Shown here piece after piece: positions 33,175-46,008 of a stretch of 64,000 nucleotides of DNA. The notes under the pieces were generated by a model, which did no database searches, was not told the origin of the DNA, and saw only the letters and a list, made by a program, of their open reading frames with translations. The stretch lies in the NCBI GenBank assembly GCA_035048815.1, contig JAUCBN010000049.1, forward strand, positions 3,479,501 through 3,543,500, written 5' to 3'. The stretch's first letter is position 1. Each line of letters starts with the position of its first letter. The stretch is from Abelmoschus esculentus. Its lineage: Eukaryota > Streptophyta > Magnoliopsida > Malvales > Malvaceae. The translations under genes were made by a program, and so were the position numbers.

Positions 33175-36100
33175 TTTGGTTGTATCAGAGCCATGTTAAG
33201 AATCTTTTAGGGAGTTGATGTTTAAGATAGTGATGTATTTCGTTTGTTGTATAACATGGACTATTGTTTTGCTGTGCACGGTGATTGATTATTGTTTAAA
33301 TGCAAGTATGCTGCTAGGTATTGTTGCTTGGTGTTTGGTCTGTGTTGTGGTACGCTAGAAATAACCTCGTTTGACAATATGGTGTTTGCAAGTATAATTT
33401 AATCTTGTTTCATTAATATGTCATGGGTTGATAAATGGATGTAATCATGATCTTTTGCTGATAAAAGAATGCTTTGAGCATTGTATGACTATTGTGTGGA
33501 TACGCATGGTGACTGTTTTATGCTTTTCTGCAGTACTGTTGATATCATGGTATATGATGGTTGTGTCATGTCATGGTTGAATTTGTGTTGTTAGGGGTTT
33601 ATTCCGGGAGACTCATTGCTCTAACTAATACTAAAAAAATTGTTTTATATTATACTTGAGCTACTTGGAACTTGCTTTGCGCTGGCCTTACTATTTTGTA
33701 AAAATGTTGTTATTCATTGTAAAATTATGATGTTTTCTGATATGGGACTGATAAGAGAGCTAAGTTTTGTTGATAGAGGAATTCTAGGGGATCGACAAGT
33801 TCATGATGTGTTGTACAATATGGGGTTGAGGTGGTAGATTTTGAGTCGACTGGGTCCTCAATCGTGTTTGAGTGTGAAAGGGGTTTTGGATCATTTAGGT
33901 CTGAAAACTTGTTGTGGTTGTGAGTAGCAGATGGCTACATCTCTTGGATTACCTTAGAAAGTTCCAGAGTGTTGATGTACAAGATGAATCGAATGTTTAG
34001 AAAACATTCAACATGTGGCAGAGTTTTGTACTCTATGAGTACCAGGCTTCGAAGGTTTTATATGTTGATGTGTGGGAGAGGTTTGCAAGTTAGTAGTTGG
34101 ATTGTTGGAGTTGAAGATGTTATTTGTGAGTGTGAACAATAATCATGCATAGAGTAAGAGCATATATATGTATATATCTATAGATATTGTAGGATATACA
34201 TGCATTCCCGAGCATGACATTAGAAATTGCATTTACATGCACTTGCACAGGCATTTATGAGGGCATACAGGATATCATGCATACATTTGTTCACACTTGC
34301 GAGTAACTCCTTTGAAGATGAAGCAGTGTGTGGGTGGTTCTTTTTGGGTGAAGGTCAGAAGTTAAAAAAAAAGAAGTGTGTGTGTTGAAAGAGATTCCTT
34401 GATGGTCCTGAGCATGATGTGTTGTGGGCGAATTACCCTTTTGGTTAGTGAATAATCGTGGATGAGGATTGGGTAGTTGGACTCCGGTTTGTGAATGTTT
34501 GAACCCGAGGGGAATACCCTGATGTTATAGTAAGTTTTGAGTTGGTCATTAAGAAACGTAAGGTTGAGTTCTGCGAGTTCTCTTCGGTTGGAGTTTGGAG
34601 GTTGTGAGAGGGGTATGGCATGTAGTGTGTTGTGAGGCGGTTTGGTGTTTTTCGGAGTAGTGTGGATTCGTTTTGAAAAAAAAACAAAGAAGAGGGTGTT
34701 GTTTATCGTCAGGGTTGGTGGAAAAAAATATATATATAAGAAATATATTAGTATGGGAGTTGTGGTATCATGGGTTTGAATCATAGTTTTGTTGTGACCT
34801 TTCGAGGTTTTAGTTGTGCCGTAAAGGTGGAAAGTGCACATATTGAGTTTATAAGGAGTTAAGTTGGGTTTACCTCGGCTAAAGATAGATTGTGATAATG
34901 TTTGAGTTGTGTAATAGGGACTGCTGGACAGTTTATGACCTATATCAGTTTCTCAGTCTTATGGGTTGCTTTTATCGAAAGGTGTTGTGAGAGTTTATGC
35001 TTAGTGGGTTCATGTCTGTGGATGTTTCATCAATGTGTTTACTACTTTGGCAAGGTTCTAAAATAAGAGATGTTGGGGTGAGTGGAAGGAAGAGTTTTAC
35101 AAGCTTGGATTTTGTTGTGGTATAGGTGGGATAAGAGTTGGTTTATCGGTGAGTTGATATTGGGCAGGAGTTTTGAGTTAAGTGTCGAGGCACTTAACGA
35201 TATGTGAATCTTGAAGTATGAAGTGTGATGTTGAGTTGGTTGTGGTGGCTTAACCTTAAGTTGGAGGTATTATCGTTGAGATGAGTATAATGTTGGGTAT
35301 CAACACAAAGTTGGTAAGTTCCTTGTGTGGTATGTTTTGTTGAATGTTAGCTATCGAAGATGGCTTGTCTTGCGTAAGGATGCCCGTGATGGGTGTTTGC
35401 TTTGTGGGTGAGCTAGAATTGTTGTGGAGTTATGAGGGAAGTTGTTCAGTTAAATCTATGTGAGATTCTTGGTAAAATGGTGGAGCTATGGATGGGACTC
35501 TACCTTGGTTAAGTTGATCGGAGGTAAGTTGTGATCGGATGTTTGTTGGGGGTCTAGTTGAGGATTTGTTTGGCAAGGTTTAGTTTTGTGTTGAGAACCT
35601 TTTATGTTATATGAGCTGCATGGTTGTTTCGAAGGGTGCCAAGTTGGAGTGGTATCTTGATCGGAGCATATGATAATCTTTTCTTTGTGTCTGGTGGTAC
35701 GATGTTGTGGTAAAAGTTTAGGAGCAGGTGTTTTTGTGTGGGCTTGTTTTGGATATGGTTGGATTATGGGTAGATGTTGTCCTACCGATAAGTTAAGTTG
35801 GAGTATCATTGTCTTTGGGGTTTTGGTATCGGTAAAGGCGCTATGGTTAAAGTCGGAAAGAATCACCATGAGTTTGATAGTAAAGTTTTAGGGGTGAGAT
35901 GGAGTTTTTCTAGGAGTTTTGGTGGAACAATCGTTAGTTTGAGTACGGTTCTCTCGGGGTCCTAAGTTCCATCAGTTAGGTTGGATGATTGGTATGTCCT
36001 AGCATGTTAAGATTCGAGGTTTTTGAGGCCGACGTTGGTTTCCGTTTGAGTGTTGGGTTTTATCATCCATAGGTGGAGGGATGGTATGTTGAGATATTAT

Positions 36101-36695
36101 GTTATGGTTACCATGTCTCTTAGTGAATGTGTTGTCGTTGATGGAGTTTGCTTAAGACAATGTTTAACGGTTTTGTGTTAAGTTAACTTGAGGCTTGTTC
36201 GTTGAGCATCTTTGTGTGGACTGAAGGTTGATGGAAGGCTTATATGGTTACCTGGTATGTTGGAGGATGTTGAAGAAAAGGGTTAGTTCGACAGTTGTGG
36301 TATGAAAACCGTTGTGGTTGTCAAGAGTTGGTTATTGATCTTAAATAAGAAAAAGGGTTTCTCTTTTGAGTTATGTTCTTTTTGTGAGACTTGAGATGAG
36401 GTAGTGGTTTATATGTTGTTGCTTTGGTATAGGGGACGAATCTGTTGTTTGTCCAAGGAGGGTAAATGTTTGGTTGAAATCTTGTATTATCTTCGTAGGT
36501 GGAAGGTTTGTTAAGATCTTATTTTATAGGATCAAGATTTGGGTAACAAGTTTGTCGTGTGGTTTAGAGCACTTTTGGTGATAGCAGGGTGCTGAAAAAG
36601 GTGTGTAGAAGTGGAAGAAGTTTGGAAGTGAGTAGTTCCTTACCTCTTCTCGCTATTTAAATTTCGAGGACGAAATTTCTTAAGTGGGGAAGAGT
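33175..36695 (+). other. Non-coding interior of the LARD-like element
   Basis: 3.5 kb, G/T-rich on the plus strand, with no conserved transposon domain recognised in any frame. The longest minus-strand frame (34841-34362) is low-complexity and has no recognisable domain. The interior begins with the primer site at 33180-33192 (TTGTATCAGAGCC, one mismatch to initiator tRNA-Met). The purine tract GTGGGGAAGAG lies at the end. Confidence 0.65.
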
Positions 36696-37646
36696 TGTAA
36701 CACCCCGAAATTTGGCCTCGATGTATTGGAAGTCGGGTTAGTGAACCGGTTACACTAGATAAGCTATTAAACCTAGATTCGGGATTTAAATCTTAAAAAT
36801 ATGTTTTCAATGGAAATAATTATTATTTTACCTATATTTGATTTTGGTCAAATCAATTTTGGGAAATGACATTTGGATCCCTAAGATTTTGAAAACTAGC
36901 GACTATGTTGTAAAAATTGAAAAGTTGGTTGTTTTAGTGACTTAATTGTAAAAGGGTCAACAATTAGAATTCTTAAGGGGCTATTTATCCAATCTTTCTC
37001 ATCAAATCTAACCTTCCAAAAATCTCTTTATAAACTTCATTTAATTACTATATAGATTTAATTGAGATTTATTTTCCATTTTTCATCAAAAAATCACCAT
37101 TTCACATAACTATCCATTTTCTCTCAACTTCTCCTAATTTTCTTGGTTTCCAATCAAAATTCTATTCAATTTTATCAAGGTAAATCACATCTTTTTGATT
37201 CAATTTCTTTCATATTAATTTATCCTTATTTCTCTCCAATTTCCTTACACTTTACAACTTGTTTTTCATGGGTTTTTCAATTAGAAGGAGGTTGGATCTT
37301 GTTTGGAGGTAAGAAACCATTCAAACCTATGAACTTTGAGTTCTTTATTGAAATTCCCAAGTGTTTGATCCATTGCATTGAGTTCATGATTTGTTTTATG
37401 GTTTTAATTGATGATTTTCGGTTTTTATCTTTTAATTTTGTTTGAATTGATGCAATCCCGTAATAAGGTGACACCTGGTGGTTTTCAATGGGTAAATCAA
37501 TGAATTTTAATGTGTTTTAACATGGAATTAATGGTTCATGGATGGTTAAACCCGGATCTTAGGTTTTGGTGGTGTTAATTGGCTTAGATCTTCGGTTTAT
37601 GGCTTGTTTAGGTGGCTGAATGTTTGTTGCTGGTTTAGGATGATTA
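36696..37646 (+). repeat. 3' LTR of the LARD-like element, interrupted
   Basis: Begins TGTAACACCCCG after the purine tract and matches the 5' LTR from 29273 to about 30142. It stops at 'ggatgatta', where the next element begins; the 5' LTR continues 'gatcatggttctt'. The remaining ~3 kb would lie beyond the window. Confidence 0.75.
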
Positions 37647-38189
37647 TGTAACACCCGACCCGAATGTCACATTGGGCCTCCGGCCCAAAACCTGTATTTT
37701 AAAATTTCATTCCAAAGCCCATTAAATAATTCAACTCAAGTCGAAAAGTAATTCATATAATCCATTCGAGTTAAAACATAAGCCCAAAATAAGTTAAAGA
37801 GATCGGAGCTCCAAAATATTACAACCCATTTAAAACATTCTACCTAAATTAAAATAAACAGAGTTACATTACATAGGGTTCGACATAGTACTAGCCCACT
37901 AAATCTAATACATGTACTCTAACAACATGGTCGATGCTGAAATCCAAACCTTGATGGTGCTCCACGAACCGGCTTCACCTAACCTACGCAAGAAAACACA
38001 TTTCGAACGTTGAGCTTCGAAAGCTCAGTGGGCACGCCGATCTCGGCCAACATCATGCATATCATAAGCAGTAAAGCATAACATATAAAATATCGTGCAT
38101 GATATGATGATCTAACATGCTTGCCAATCACATGGCATAACAATGTATAATAATGCACACAACATATACATGTCAAACAGTTAACAACA

Positions 38190-38440
38190 CAAGGTAGTGA
38201 GGCCCGCGTCCACACAGCATCGGGATCCTACACTACGAGCAGGGCCCGCGTCCACACAGCATCGGGATCTCATACTCAAGGATGAGGCCCGCATGCACAA
38301 AGCATCGGGATCCTACATCCGGGATTTGAGGCCCGCGTCCACACAGCATCGGGATCCTCCAAATCCCATACTCGGAATGTCACATCGAGTATCCTCGAAT
38401 GAGGCCCGCGTCCACACATCATCGGGATCCTACATTCGCA
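38190..38440. repeat. Tandem repeats of 42-50 bp in the LTR
   Basis: Five or so degenerate copies of 'cccgcgtccacacagcatcg' followed by 'ggatcctaca'. They create an open frame (ASTQHRDP repeats), which is a by-product and not a gene. Confidence 0.8.
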
Positions 38441-39299
38441 ATGGTCTTCAAAATCATCACCCGGAATGTTACATCGGATGGCCTTCAACGTGTTGCAACA
38501 CTTTTGGATATCCGGATTTCCATCAAACAAGGACTCGATACACATAAATGATCCACCTAGGATCTTCTCAACAAAACATATCAAGACTTAACATAACTTA
38601 GCCGTTCGGGGTTTATAACATCAATCTTGTGATAACAATTCATTTCATTATTTATAAGATTCATTCGAACCCTTAATTCTCTTATCGAACCTTAAACAGT
38701 ACCAAACTTATCGAGTTCTTGCAGGGGTATCAATACCCTTATGTGGGGTATCGAACCACCATGTATCGATTGTAACCCCCTTAGCCCGGCCTGGACGGAA
38801 CTGGCACTAACGGGTCACACGGGAAATATCGAACTAAACCCGTTAAGGTCCAATTCGATAAACAACCCTGAAACCGATATGTTTTTTTTTCTGGATGCAT
38901 AATTAAGTTCCTATGTGTGTCGAGGTCATGCGTAACAAGAAACGGAAACATTCGATTCACGATTGATCTATTCAATTCGCATATCAGTACACAAGGATCA
39001 AAACGCAAATAATTCTTAATTCCAACAATAAACCAGTAATGCAATCTACCATAGTTCAATTATACATGCATAGCATACTCATAACAAAGTTCAGATCAAA
39101 CGGACCATTATTGCATCGTCAATTTCATGTTTCATACAATAGGGACTAAAACCAACATTAATTTACCAATGCGAATTCAAGTTAACATCATGCATCTTGG
39201 TGATATTACAACTCTCAATATTATTCATTGCATCTATATTTGATCGTGGAAAGACATCCGACTCTAAACGTAATTTTTCGCTCTTAAAATGTCATTTTT

Positions 39300-39520
39300 G
39301 GGTCAGGGGTATCGATACCCTAAGTCTCGGTATCGATACCCTATCGTGAGACTTAGTCTAATTGGACTTCGAAGGCTCTTGGTATCGATACCCCCATGGG
39401 TGGTATCGATACCCAGACGTCTAGTAGGGTAATTGCATGGAACCATGATTCGAACCACCCCAAATTAAGCCTTGGGTATCGGTACCCTTACCAGAGGTAT
39501 CGATACCCCCTGTGCAATTC
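39300..39520. repeat. GGTATCGATACC cluster in the nested solo LTR
   Basis: At least five 'ggtatcgataccc'-type palindromes in 220 bp. Confidence 0.75.
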
Positions 39521-40239
39521 AACAAATTATAACATTCTAAGTTAATTCCACCCATTCAAACATATCCATTAATCACCCCTAATTATATGCATAATTTCCT
39601 AAGCACAAAGAACAATTTAAAGCACAAATTTGTCACATCAAAGATCCTAAACAATCTATAGGCATGCTTCCTAAAATATGATTTAAAATAAAGAATGTTC
39701 AAACATGTTCATGCCTCAACAAACCAAACAACACTATAATCCATCAATTAACAATCCAAAACATTATAGGTCTTATTACAACATTAACCCAAGCAAAACT
39801 CACACACTTCACATAGGTTTGATTTACACATTGCCAAGCCCAAATTATTTGCCAAAACATTCCAAAAATTGAGGCAACTCTTCCCCTTGGTTTCCTTGCT
39901 CCGAACGTAGCCTCGAATGCCACTATTTGTCTGCAAAGATAAGAGGAGAGCTTAAGCAAAACATGCTTAGTGAGAAAGCTCTAACATGATCATCAATGCA
40001 TCACTTTAAAACCATATTTAAAACCATAACTTGTAATCCCTTTCTAAAACCAAACATGCTTAACAATCATGTTCATGTTCAATACTAAAAACCTTTCCTT
40101 GAGTATGCATGGCATTATCAATTCATTTCACAAATGATGCGCAATGTTCCAAATATTTTCATGTTTGTATATTGGCTTCCTAGTGATCACTTAATGCGAA
40201 CCTTAAGTTCACCGAATACACGAATCCATTGATTAGAGA

Positions 40240-40390
40240 CCTTTAGTCTCGTCATGACACAAAGTCACCATTGACATGACACGAAGTCACCATTGACATG
40301 ACACGAAGTCACCATTGACATGACACGAAGTCACCATTATCAAGCTCTACCACGCACGGTTGGACACAAAGTCACCCTTGTTACGTGTAG
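40240..40390 (-). repeat. Short tandem repeats in the nested solo LTR
   Basis: Three to four copies of a 21-22 bp unit 'catgacacgaagtcaccatt', followed by one 'cacggttggacacaaagtca' unit. It is a shortened, reversed version of the ~50-bp minisatellite in related LTRs. Confidence 0.75.
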
Positions 40391-42186
40391 GCATTTTTCC
40401 TTTATTTCCATAATGTTTATAGTGCACTCAATCCTAATGACATGTCATTTGTATTCGAATCTAAAGTAGTGTCACTAAGCCAATATCAAGTCCAAGTATG
40501 CATGCTAATTTGCTGCTCATAATGCATCCATAATGTGTTCAACAAATGAACCAATAGTCATGCCCAATGGCACCATCATATGTAAGGCAAATAACCATAT
40601 CATATTCCACTTCATTTTTCATGTTTTCATAAACCATGGATGTCTTTATAAACCATGCATTTCCAGCAATTAACACATGCATGCATCATTTCAAAATCAA
40701 ATATATACAATTCCAAAATCATATTGAATCATTGTTCACATATATGCCATTACCAAAAATAACCGAAAATCGAGGTAATGCATCAACATCATTTAAAACA
40801 CTTACTCTTGAACTATGGAAAGTTTTCACAATATTCCATAGCCCCCAAAACAGAACCGAATCTTTGCGAAACACTTTAAAACCCGAAATCACTCACCGAC
40901 AAGTGAAATGAGCCCTCGCCGATGCTCCGATGGCAACGCCTACACACCAGCCACTTATGCACCCTCTTGCACTACCTATACAACATTAAAAGCAGAGCAT
41001 ATTCACATTACAACATGCTGAAAACAGCAGCCACATTTAACCCTCACAAAACTATCGAAAACCTTGCCGAAAAGACCGAAAACAAAGCCGAAACGCATCC
41101 GAAACACATCAGCCCAAACCCTAATGAATCTAACATCTAATCCACCTCAATTATAAACCAAAAACACTTACAAACCATCCTTATACCTCCAGCAATATTA
41201 GAACACTTAAAACAGCCCCTAAAACAATCGAAAACCACCTTAAAACAACACCGATTGCATTATTCCGGGATTAAATTAATGTGCCATCAATTCAACACTT
41301 AATTAATCATTTAATTGACATAATATCATAATTAAATCAACCTAATTACAACATTAATTGGGATCTAAAAAGATTTCACAAAAACCTTCACAAAACTCAT
41401 AAATCTTGAATTAGAAACACAAAATTAAATATCAATTGTTAATGGGCAAGCCAATACTTGGGAATTTCAATAAAGAACCTTAGAAAAAAGAGTAGAAATC
41501 AGAATTTTACCTTAGAGATTTGCTCCACCAAAAAGATGAGAAAACCTTCCTTGATTTCCTTGAAAATGATGTTGATTTTGCAAAAATTGATGAGTAGGTT
41601 TTGTAGAGAATAAAAGGATGAGTAAAATGAAATAAATCTTGTAGAAAATGATGAAGAAATCAGCAAGTAATTGAAGAAATTTGGAGAAGAAGATGGAGAA
41701 AAAATGAGAGAAAATCTTGAGAGAAAAGATGGGAAAATGGGAAGTTACAAAAGAAAATAAAGTTGTCATCTAAAATAAAACAATTTAAAAACAATTTTGG
41801 TGGATAAATCATTAATTAAAAATAAATTGGGTTTATGGCCCTCTAAGGATTCTAAGTATGGCTTGCTTTCCAATTTAGTCACCAAAAATCCTAATTGCCA
41901 AAAATTACTAATTAAATCACCAAAACTTTCCCAAAAATTACAATTTAGTCACTTGAACAAAAATTAGCCTAATTAAAAATCAAATTAAAATTCAAATAAT
42001 ATTCCCTTAACTTTAAAACACCTTTTTAATATTTTTAGAACCATTTCACAAAATTATTACTTATCCAATTAAAATATTATTATTTTAATTTTTCCCGGAA
42101 TAATGAACACTAGGAATCCGATTCGACCCGAATCGAATTTCACCAACTTACACTTCAACTACTAACCCCAAAACCGGGATGTTACA

Positions 42187-42420
42187 TCGATACCCACCCA
42201 AAGAAGGTATCGAAACACGGGTATCGATACTGCTATCGATAACCTTTGACCATTTTCAAAGTCAACAAAAAGGGGAATATTCGCTTCGATACTGGTATCG
42301 AATCGAATATGCCACTGGATGGTCTTGTATCGATACTTGTATCGATACCCCTCTTCACTAACCTATTTTTCCCTCAGGGGTATCGATAAACGAGCCACCG
42401 GTATCGATACCCCTACACAA
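42187..42420. repeat. GTATCGATAC cluster in the left LTR
   Basis: Repeated 'ggtatcgatac', 'gtatcgatactg' and 'cgatactggtatcgaatcga'. The right LTR has the longer counterpart at 49055-49420, partly duplicated there (two 'gaccattttcaaagtcaaca' blocks). Confidence 0.7.
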
Positions 42421-43182
42421 ACTTACAGGTTTCACTTAGAAAATTTTAAGGATTCTTCCTAACATTAATCTATTCGGTTTTAAAGTGTTTGTACTTATTT
42501 TTAGGAGTATTTAGGGTGTTTTAACATCAATTTCATGCCACCAAACACCTTAGTCAAAATTTCACAATTAATGACCTCTTTCAAGCAAACCAAGCATACA
42601 TACATGGATTCTATATGCTATGCATTCTACCATGAAATGCATAAAGATTAGAAGAGTTGAGAGTACCAACCTTGAGCTAAACAGCAACAAACCCGAGCTC
42701 CACACCACTTCAAGCTTTTCTTCTTCCAAAGCTTGTTGATGGCTCACAACCTTCTTTCTCTACAAGAGAAAGATGAAGAACAAATTAGCAACGTCTTGGG
42801 ATGTTTCTTGATCCTAGAACACTAGGAAAAACTCAAATTACAAGCCTTCAAAACTCAAACCCGGATTGCACCCTAAACCCTCACTTAAACCTTTATCCTC
42901 ACCAAAGCTACCATTCTTTACTTCTTTTTAAAGATCTCTAACAGCCCTACAACTTCTTCTCTTGCACCAAAACGAGATTGCCACACAAAACTCTAAAGAT
43001 CTTACCTTTTGCTCTTGAGATTGATGGAAGAAAAGATGTAAACAAGAGAGAAAGAGTGATGAATTCACTCCTTAGATTTTCTCTGCAAAAAATCAAACCA
43101 TCTCTCCCCCTTACCGTGTCCTAAACAAGGGAAAGGACAAAAAAGCCCTTAAACTAACACTTGGGCTCAAGGCAACCCAACA

Positions 43183-44400
43183 CTAAGGCCAAAAACTACA
43201 CAAACCTGGCCCCAAAACCGAAGCCCAACACCATGGGTTAACCCAACACTCGGATACGGGAATCCGGGTCATTACAACTCTCCCCTCCTTAAAAATAATT
43301 CGTCCTCGAAATTTACCTGTCAGGAAAAGATGAGGATACTGAGTTATCATGTCCTTCTCCGCTTCCCACGTTGCTTCTTCAATCCCATGGTTTCTCCACA
43401 AAACCTTTACCAAAGGTATACACTTATTCCGGAGGTCCTTAACTCCTCTATCCAAGATTCCTATAGGTCTTTCCTCGTAAGTAAAATCTGCATTGACTTC
43501 GATTTCCTCAAGCTGAACCACATATGAAGGATCAGAACGATAGCGTCTTAACATAGACACATGGAGCACGTCATGTATACGTGCCAAATCTAGAGGTAAA
43601 TCTAGCTGATAAGCTACCGGTCCAACCCTCTGAAGGACCACATAAGGTCCGATGTACCTTGGACTCAACTTTCCTTTGCGATCAAACTGGATGATCCCTT
43701 TCCACGGAGATACCTTGAGAAACACTTTCTCAACAAGCTCATACTCGATGTGCTTACGCTTCTTATCCACATAAGCTTTCTGCCTGTCAAAAGTTGCTTG
43801 CAACCTTTCCTTTATGATCTGAACCTTCTCTTCTGTTTCCTTAACTAGCTCCGAACCGACTATCTTTCTCTCATTAAGCTCTATCCAATACAAAGGTGTC
43901 CTACACCTACGATCGTACAAGACCTCAAAAGGAGCCATCTTGATGCTTAACTGATAACTGTTGTTGTAAGCAAACTCTACCAACGGTAACTGATCTTCCC
44001 AACTCCGAGAAAAGTCCACAGCACAACACCGAAGCATATCCTCCAAGATCTGGATAACTCTCTCAAACTGTCCATCGGTCTTAGGATGAAAAGTTGTACT
44101 GAAGTGTAACTTGGTATCTAAAGCCTCATGGATAGACCTCCACAACCTCACTGTAAACCTCGACTCTCTATCCGATATGATCGATGAAGGTACACCATGC
44201 AACCTCACGATCTCCTTTATGTACAACTGAGCCAAATTTTCTAAACTATAGTCCATCCTTACCGGTAAGAAGTGAGCCGACTTGGTCTACCGGTCAACTA
44301 TAACTCATATAGCATCATGCTTCCTCAACGTCATAGGTAACCCGGTGACAAAGTCCGTGGTCACACGATCCCACTTCTGACACATCTCTTTTCATGCACG
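43183..44400 (-). pseudogene. Integrase and chromodomain of the minus-strand chromovirus
   Basis: 44256-43183 (357 codons) carries IISDRESRFTVRLW, HPKTDGQFERVIQILEDMLR (catalytic Glu region), YNNSYQLSIKMAPFEVLYDR, GPY/F module LSPRYIGPYVVLQRVGPVAY and chromodomain VKVLWRNHGIEEATWEAEKD. The frame runs on past the purine tract into the LTR and stops at 43183. The segment with the first catalytic Asp (about 44280-44400) is shifted and holds a stop, so the enzyme is dead. Confidence 0.85.
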
Positions 44401-45014
44401 ACCACCAAAAGAAAGGACGAAGATCCTGATACATCTTGTTACTACCCGTATGAACAGAAAATGGACTACGGTGAGCTTCTCTCAAGATACGATCCTGTAG
44501 ATCCTCTAATGCTAGAACACACAACCGACCCTGAAAGTACAAGAACCCACCATCTCGTACCTCAAAGTCTGTCAACTCACCGCTCTGAACAGCCTCTAAC
44601 TGGGAAACCAACTCCTCGTCTAGCACCTGTGCTCTCTTTATATCCTGAAAAAGCATAGGCTCCACACGCAACTCTGCTAAAAGACCTCCATCACCGGTCA
44701 TCCTCAACCGAGCAAACAAAGCTCTCAAGTCCGACATGGACATTCGCCTTGCTGGGATGATACTTTATGACACAGTCATAGTCCTTCAACAACTCTATCC
44801 ACCGATGCTGTCTCAGATTCAACTCTTTCTAGGTAAGCAGATACTTTAAACTCTTGTGGTCGGTGTAGATGTAGCATTTCTCCCCATAGAGATAATGCCT
44901 CCATATCTTCAAAGCGAAGATAACTGCTGCAAACTCAAGATCATGTATAGGATTGTTCCTCTCATGGGTTTTCAACTGCCTCGAGGCGTAAGCAACCACC
45001 TTACTCTCTTGCAT
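44315..45014 (-). pseudogene. RNase H and integrase zinc-finger region remnants
   Basis: 45014-44829 keeps VVAYASRQLKTHE, HDLEFAAVIFALKIWRHYLY and YTDHKSLKYLLT of RNase H and ends in a stop where relatives have QKELN. 44743-44315 keeps the linker and RDLRPFFWWSCMKRDV from the integrase N-terminal zone. The cysteines of the zinc finger are lost in a deletion and frameshift (CDHGLCHR results). Confidence 0.8.
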
Positions 45015-45279
45015 AAGAACCTAACCCATTCAAGGAAGCATCACTAAACACCACATAATCTTTTCCCAGTTTCGGTTATGTCAAGACTGATGCCTCTGTC
45101 AGATAAGCCTTAAGCTGCTAAAAACTCTATTTTCTCCTTTCATTCCACACAAACGAAACACCTTTCTGAAGCAACTTGGTCTAAGGTGTCGCTATGAACG
45201 AAAAGCCTTTAACAAACCTCTTGTAGTATCCGGCAAGCCCAAGAAAACTACGAACTTCCGATACATTCCTTGGTGGTTT

Positions 45280-45876
45280 CTATTCCACCACAGCTTGGAT
45301 TTTCTGAGGATCCACCTGGATGCCATCCGCTGCAACGATGTGGCCAAGAAACGCCACCTCTGACAACCAGAACTCACACTTACTAAACTTGGCGTACAGA
45401 CGCTTATCTCTAAACACCTGAAGAACAACCCTTAGGTGGTAGTCATGCTCCTCCTCTGAGCGTGAATACACCAAGATGTCATCGATGAACACCACCAAAA
45501 ACTGATCTAGATAAGGCTGAAAGATCTGGTTCATCAAATCCATAAAAGCTGCAGGTGCATTCGTGAGCCCAAACGGCATCACTAAGAATTCATAGTGTCC
45601 GTACCGCGTCCTAAAAGCGGTCTTTTGGACATCCTCTTCCACCACCTTCAACAGATAGTACCCTGATCTTAGATCTATCCTAGAAAACACATGGGTAACT
45701 CTCAACTGATCAATCAGGTCATCGATCCTAGGAAAAGGATAACGATTCTTGATCGTGACCTTGTTGAGCTGACGGTAGTCGATGCACATCCTCATCGATC
45801 CGTCCTTCTTTTTCACAAACAAAATCGGTGCTCCCCACGGTGACACACTCGGTTTGATAAAACCTCTCTCAAGCAA
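45280..45876 (-). pseudogene. Reverse transcriptase of the minus-strand chromovirus
   Basis: 198 open codons: ERGFIKPSVSPWGAPILFVK, MRMCIDYRQLNKVTIKNRYP, LRSGYYLLKV, LVMPFGLTNAPAAFMDL and the catalytic FIDDILVYS. After QVDPQKIQAVVE the frame breaks (TAG at the expected Trp/Lys zone), so the thumb and connection lie in another frame (45428-45192). Best-preserved domain of this element. Confidence 0.9.
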
Positions 45877-46008
45877 CTCCTGGATCTATTGCTTCAACTT
45901 TCTCATCTCCTCCGGTGCCATACGATACGGTGCTATGGACACTGGTGCCGTACCTGGCGAAACCTCTATCCAGAACTCCAACTCACGGTCAGGAGGTAAA
46001 CCAGGCAA

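Larger units (their letters stand above)
29273..37646 (+). mobile_element. LARD-like LTR element without gag-pol
   Basis: Plus-strand element: 5' LTR 29273-33174 (3.9 kb, first ~85 bp missing), primer binding site at 33180, 3.5-kb interior, purine tract at 36682-36694, and the start of the 3' LTR at 36696. The 3' LTR is cut at 37646 by another element. The interior shows no reverse transcriptase, protease or integrase motif in any frame. Very long LTRs, a PBS and PPT, and a non-coding interior are the definition of large retrotransposon derivatives (LARDs). Just before the PPT 'aatttcgaggacgaaattt' matches the end of pol in the chromovirus at 50545-63741, so it descends from that group. Confidence 0.7.
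38771..42186 (-). mobile_element. Nested solo LTR, 3.4 kb
   Basis: Begins TGTAACCCCC and ends GATGTTACA (plus strand), flanked by TCGAT (38766-38770 and 42187-42191). The undisturbed site is seen in the right LTR near 49098-49105. On the minus strand it is the same LTR family as 50545-55323 and 60149-63741 (TGTAACATCCCGGTTTTGG). No interior or second LTR, so a solo LTR left by recombination. Confidence 0.85.
37647..43276 (-). repeat. 3' LTR of the minus-strand chromovirus, split by a solo LTR
   Basis: About 2.2 kb once the nested insertion (38771-42186 plus 5 bp) is removed, against 2,344 bp for the right LTR. Homology resumes exactly at 42187. It contains the CCGCGTCCACACAGCATCGG repeats (38190-38440). 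Confidence 0.8.

Noticed and set aside
34362..34841. 159-codon minus-strand frame in the LARD-like interior
   Set aside because: Low-complexity Thr/Asn/His content from a G/T-rich strand, no domain, opposite to the element's direction.
38197..38547. 116-codon frame rich in ASTQHRDP (also near 48487-48879)
   Set aside because: Direct translation of the 42-50 bp tandem repeats in an LTR; unit lengths and frames vary between copies.
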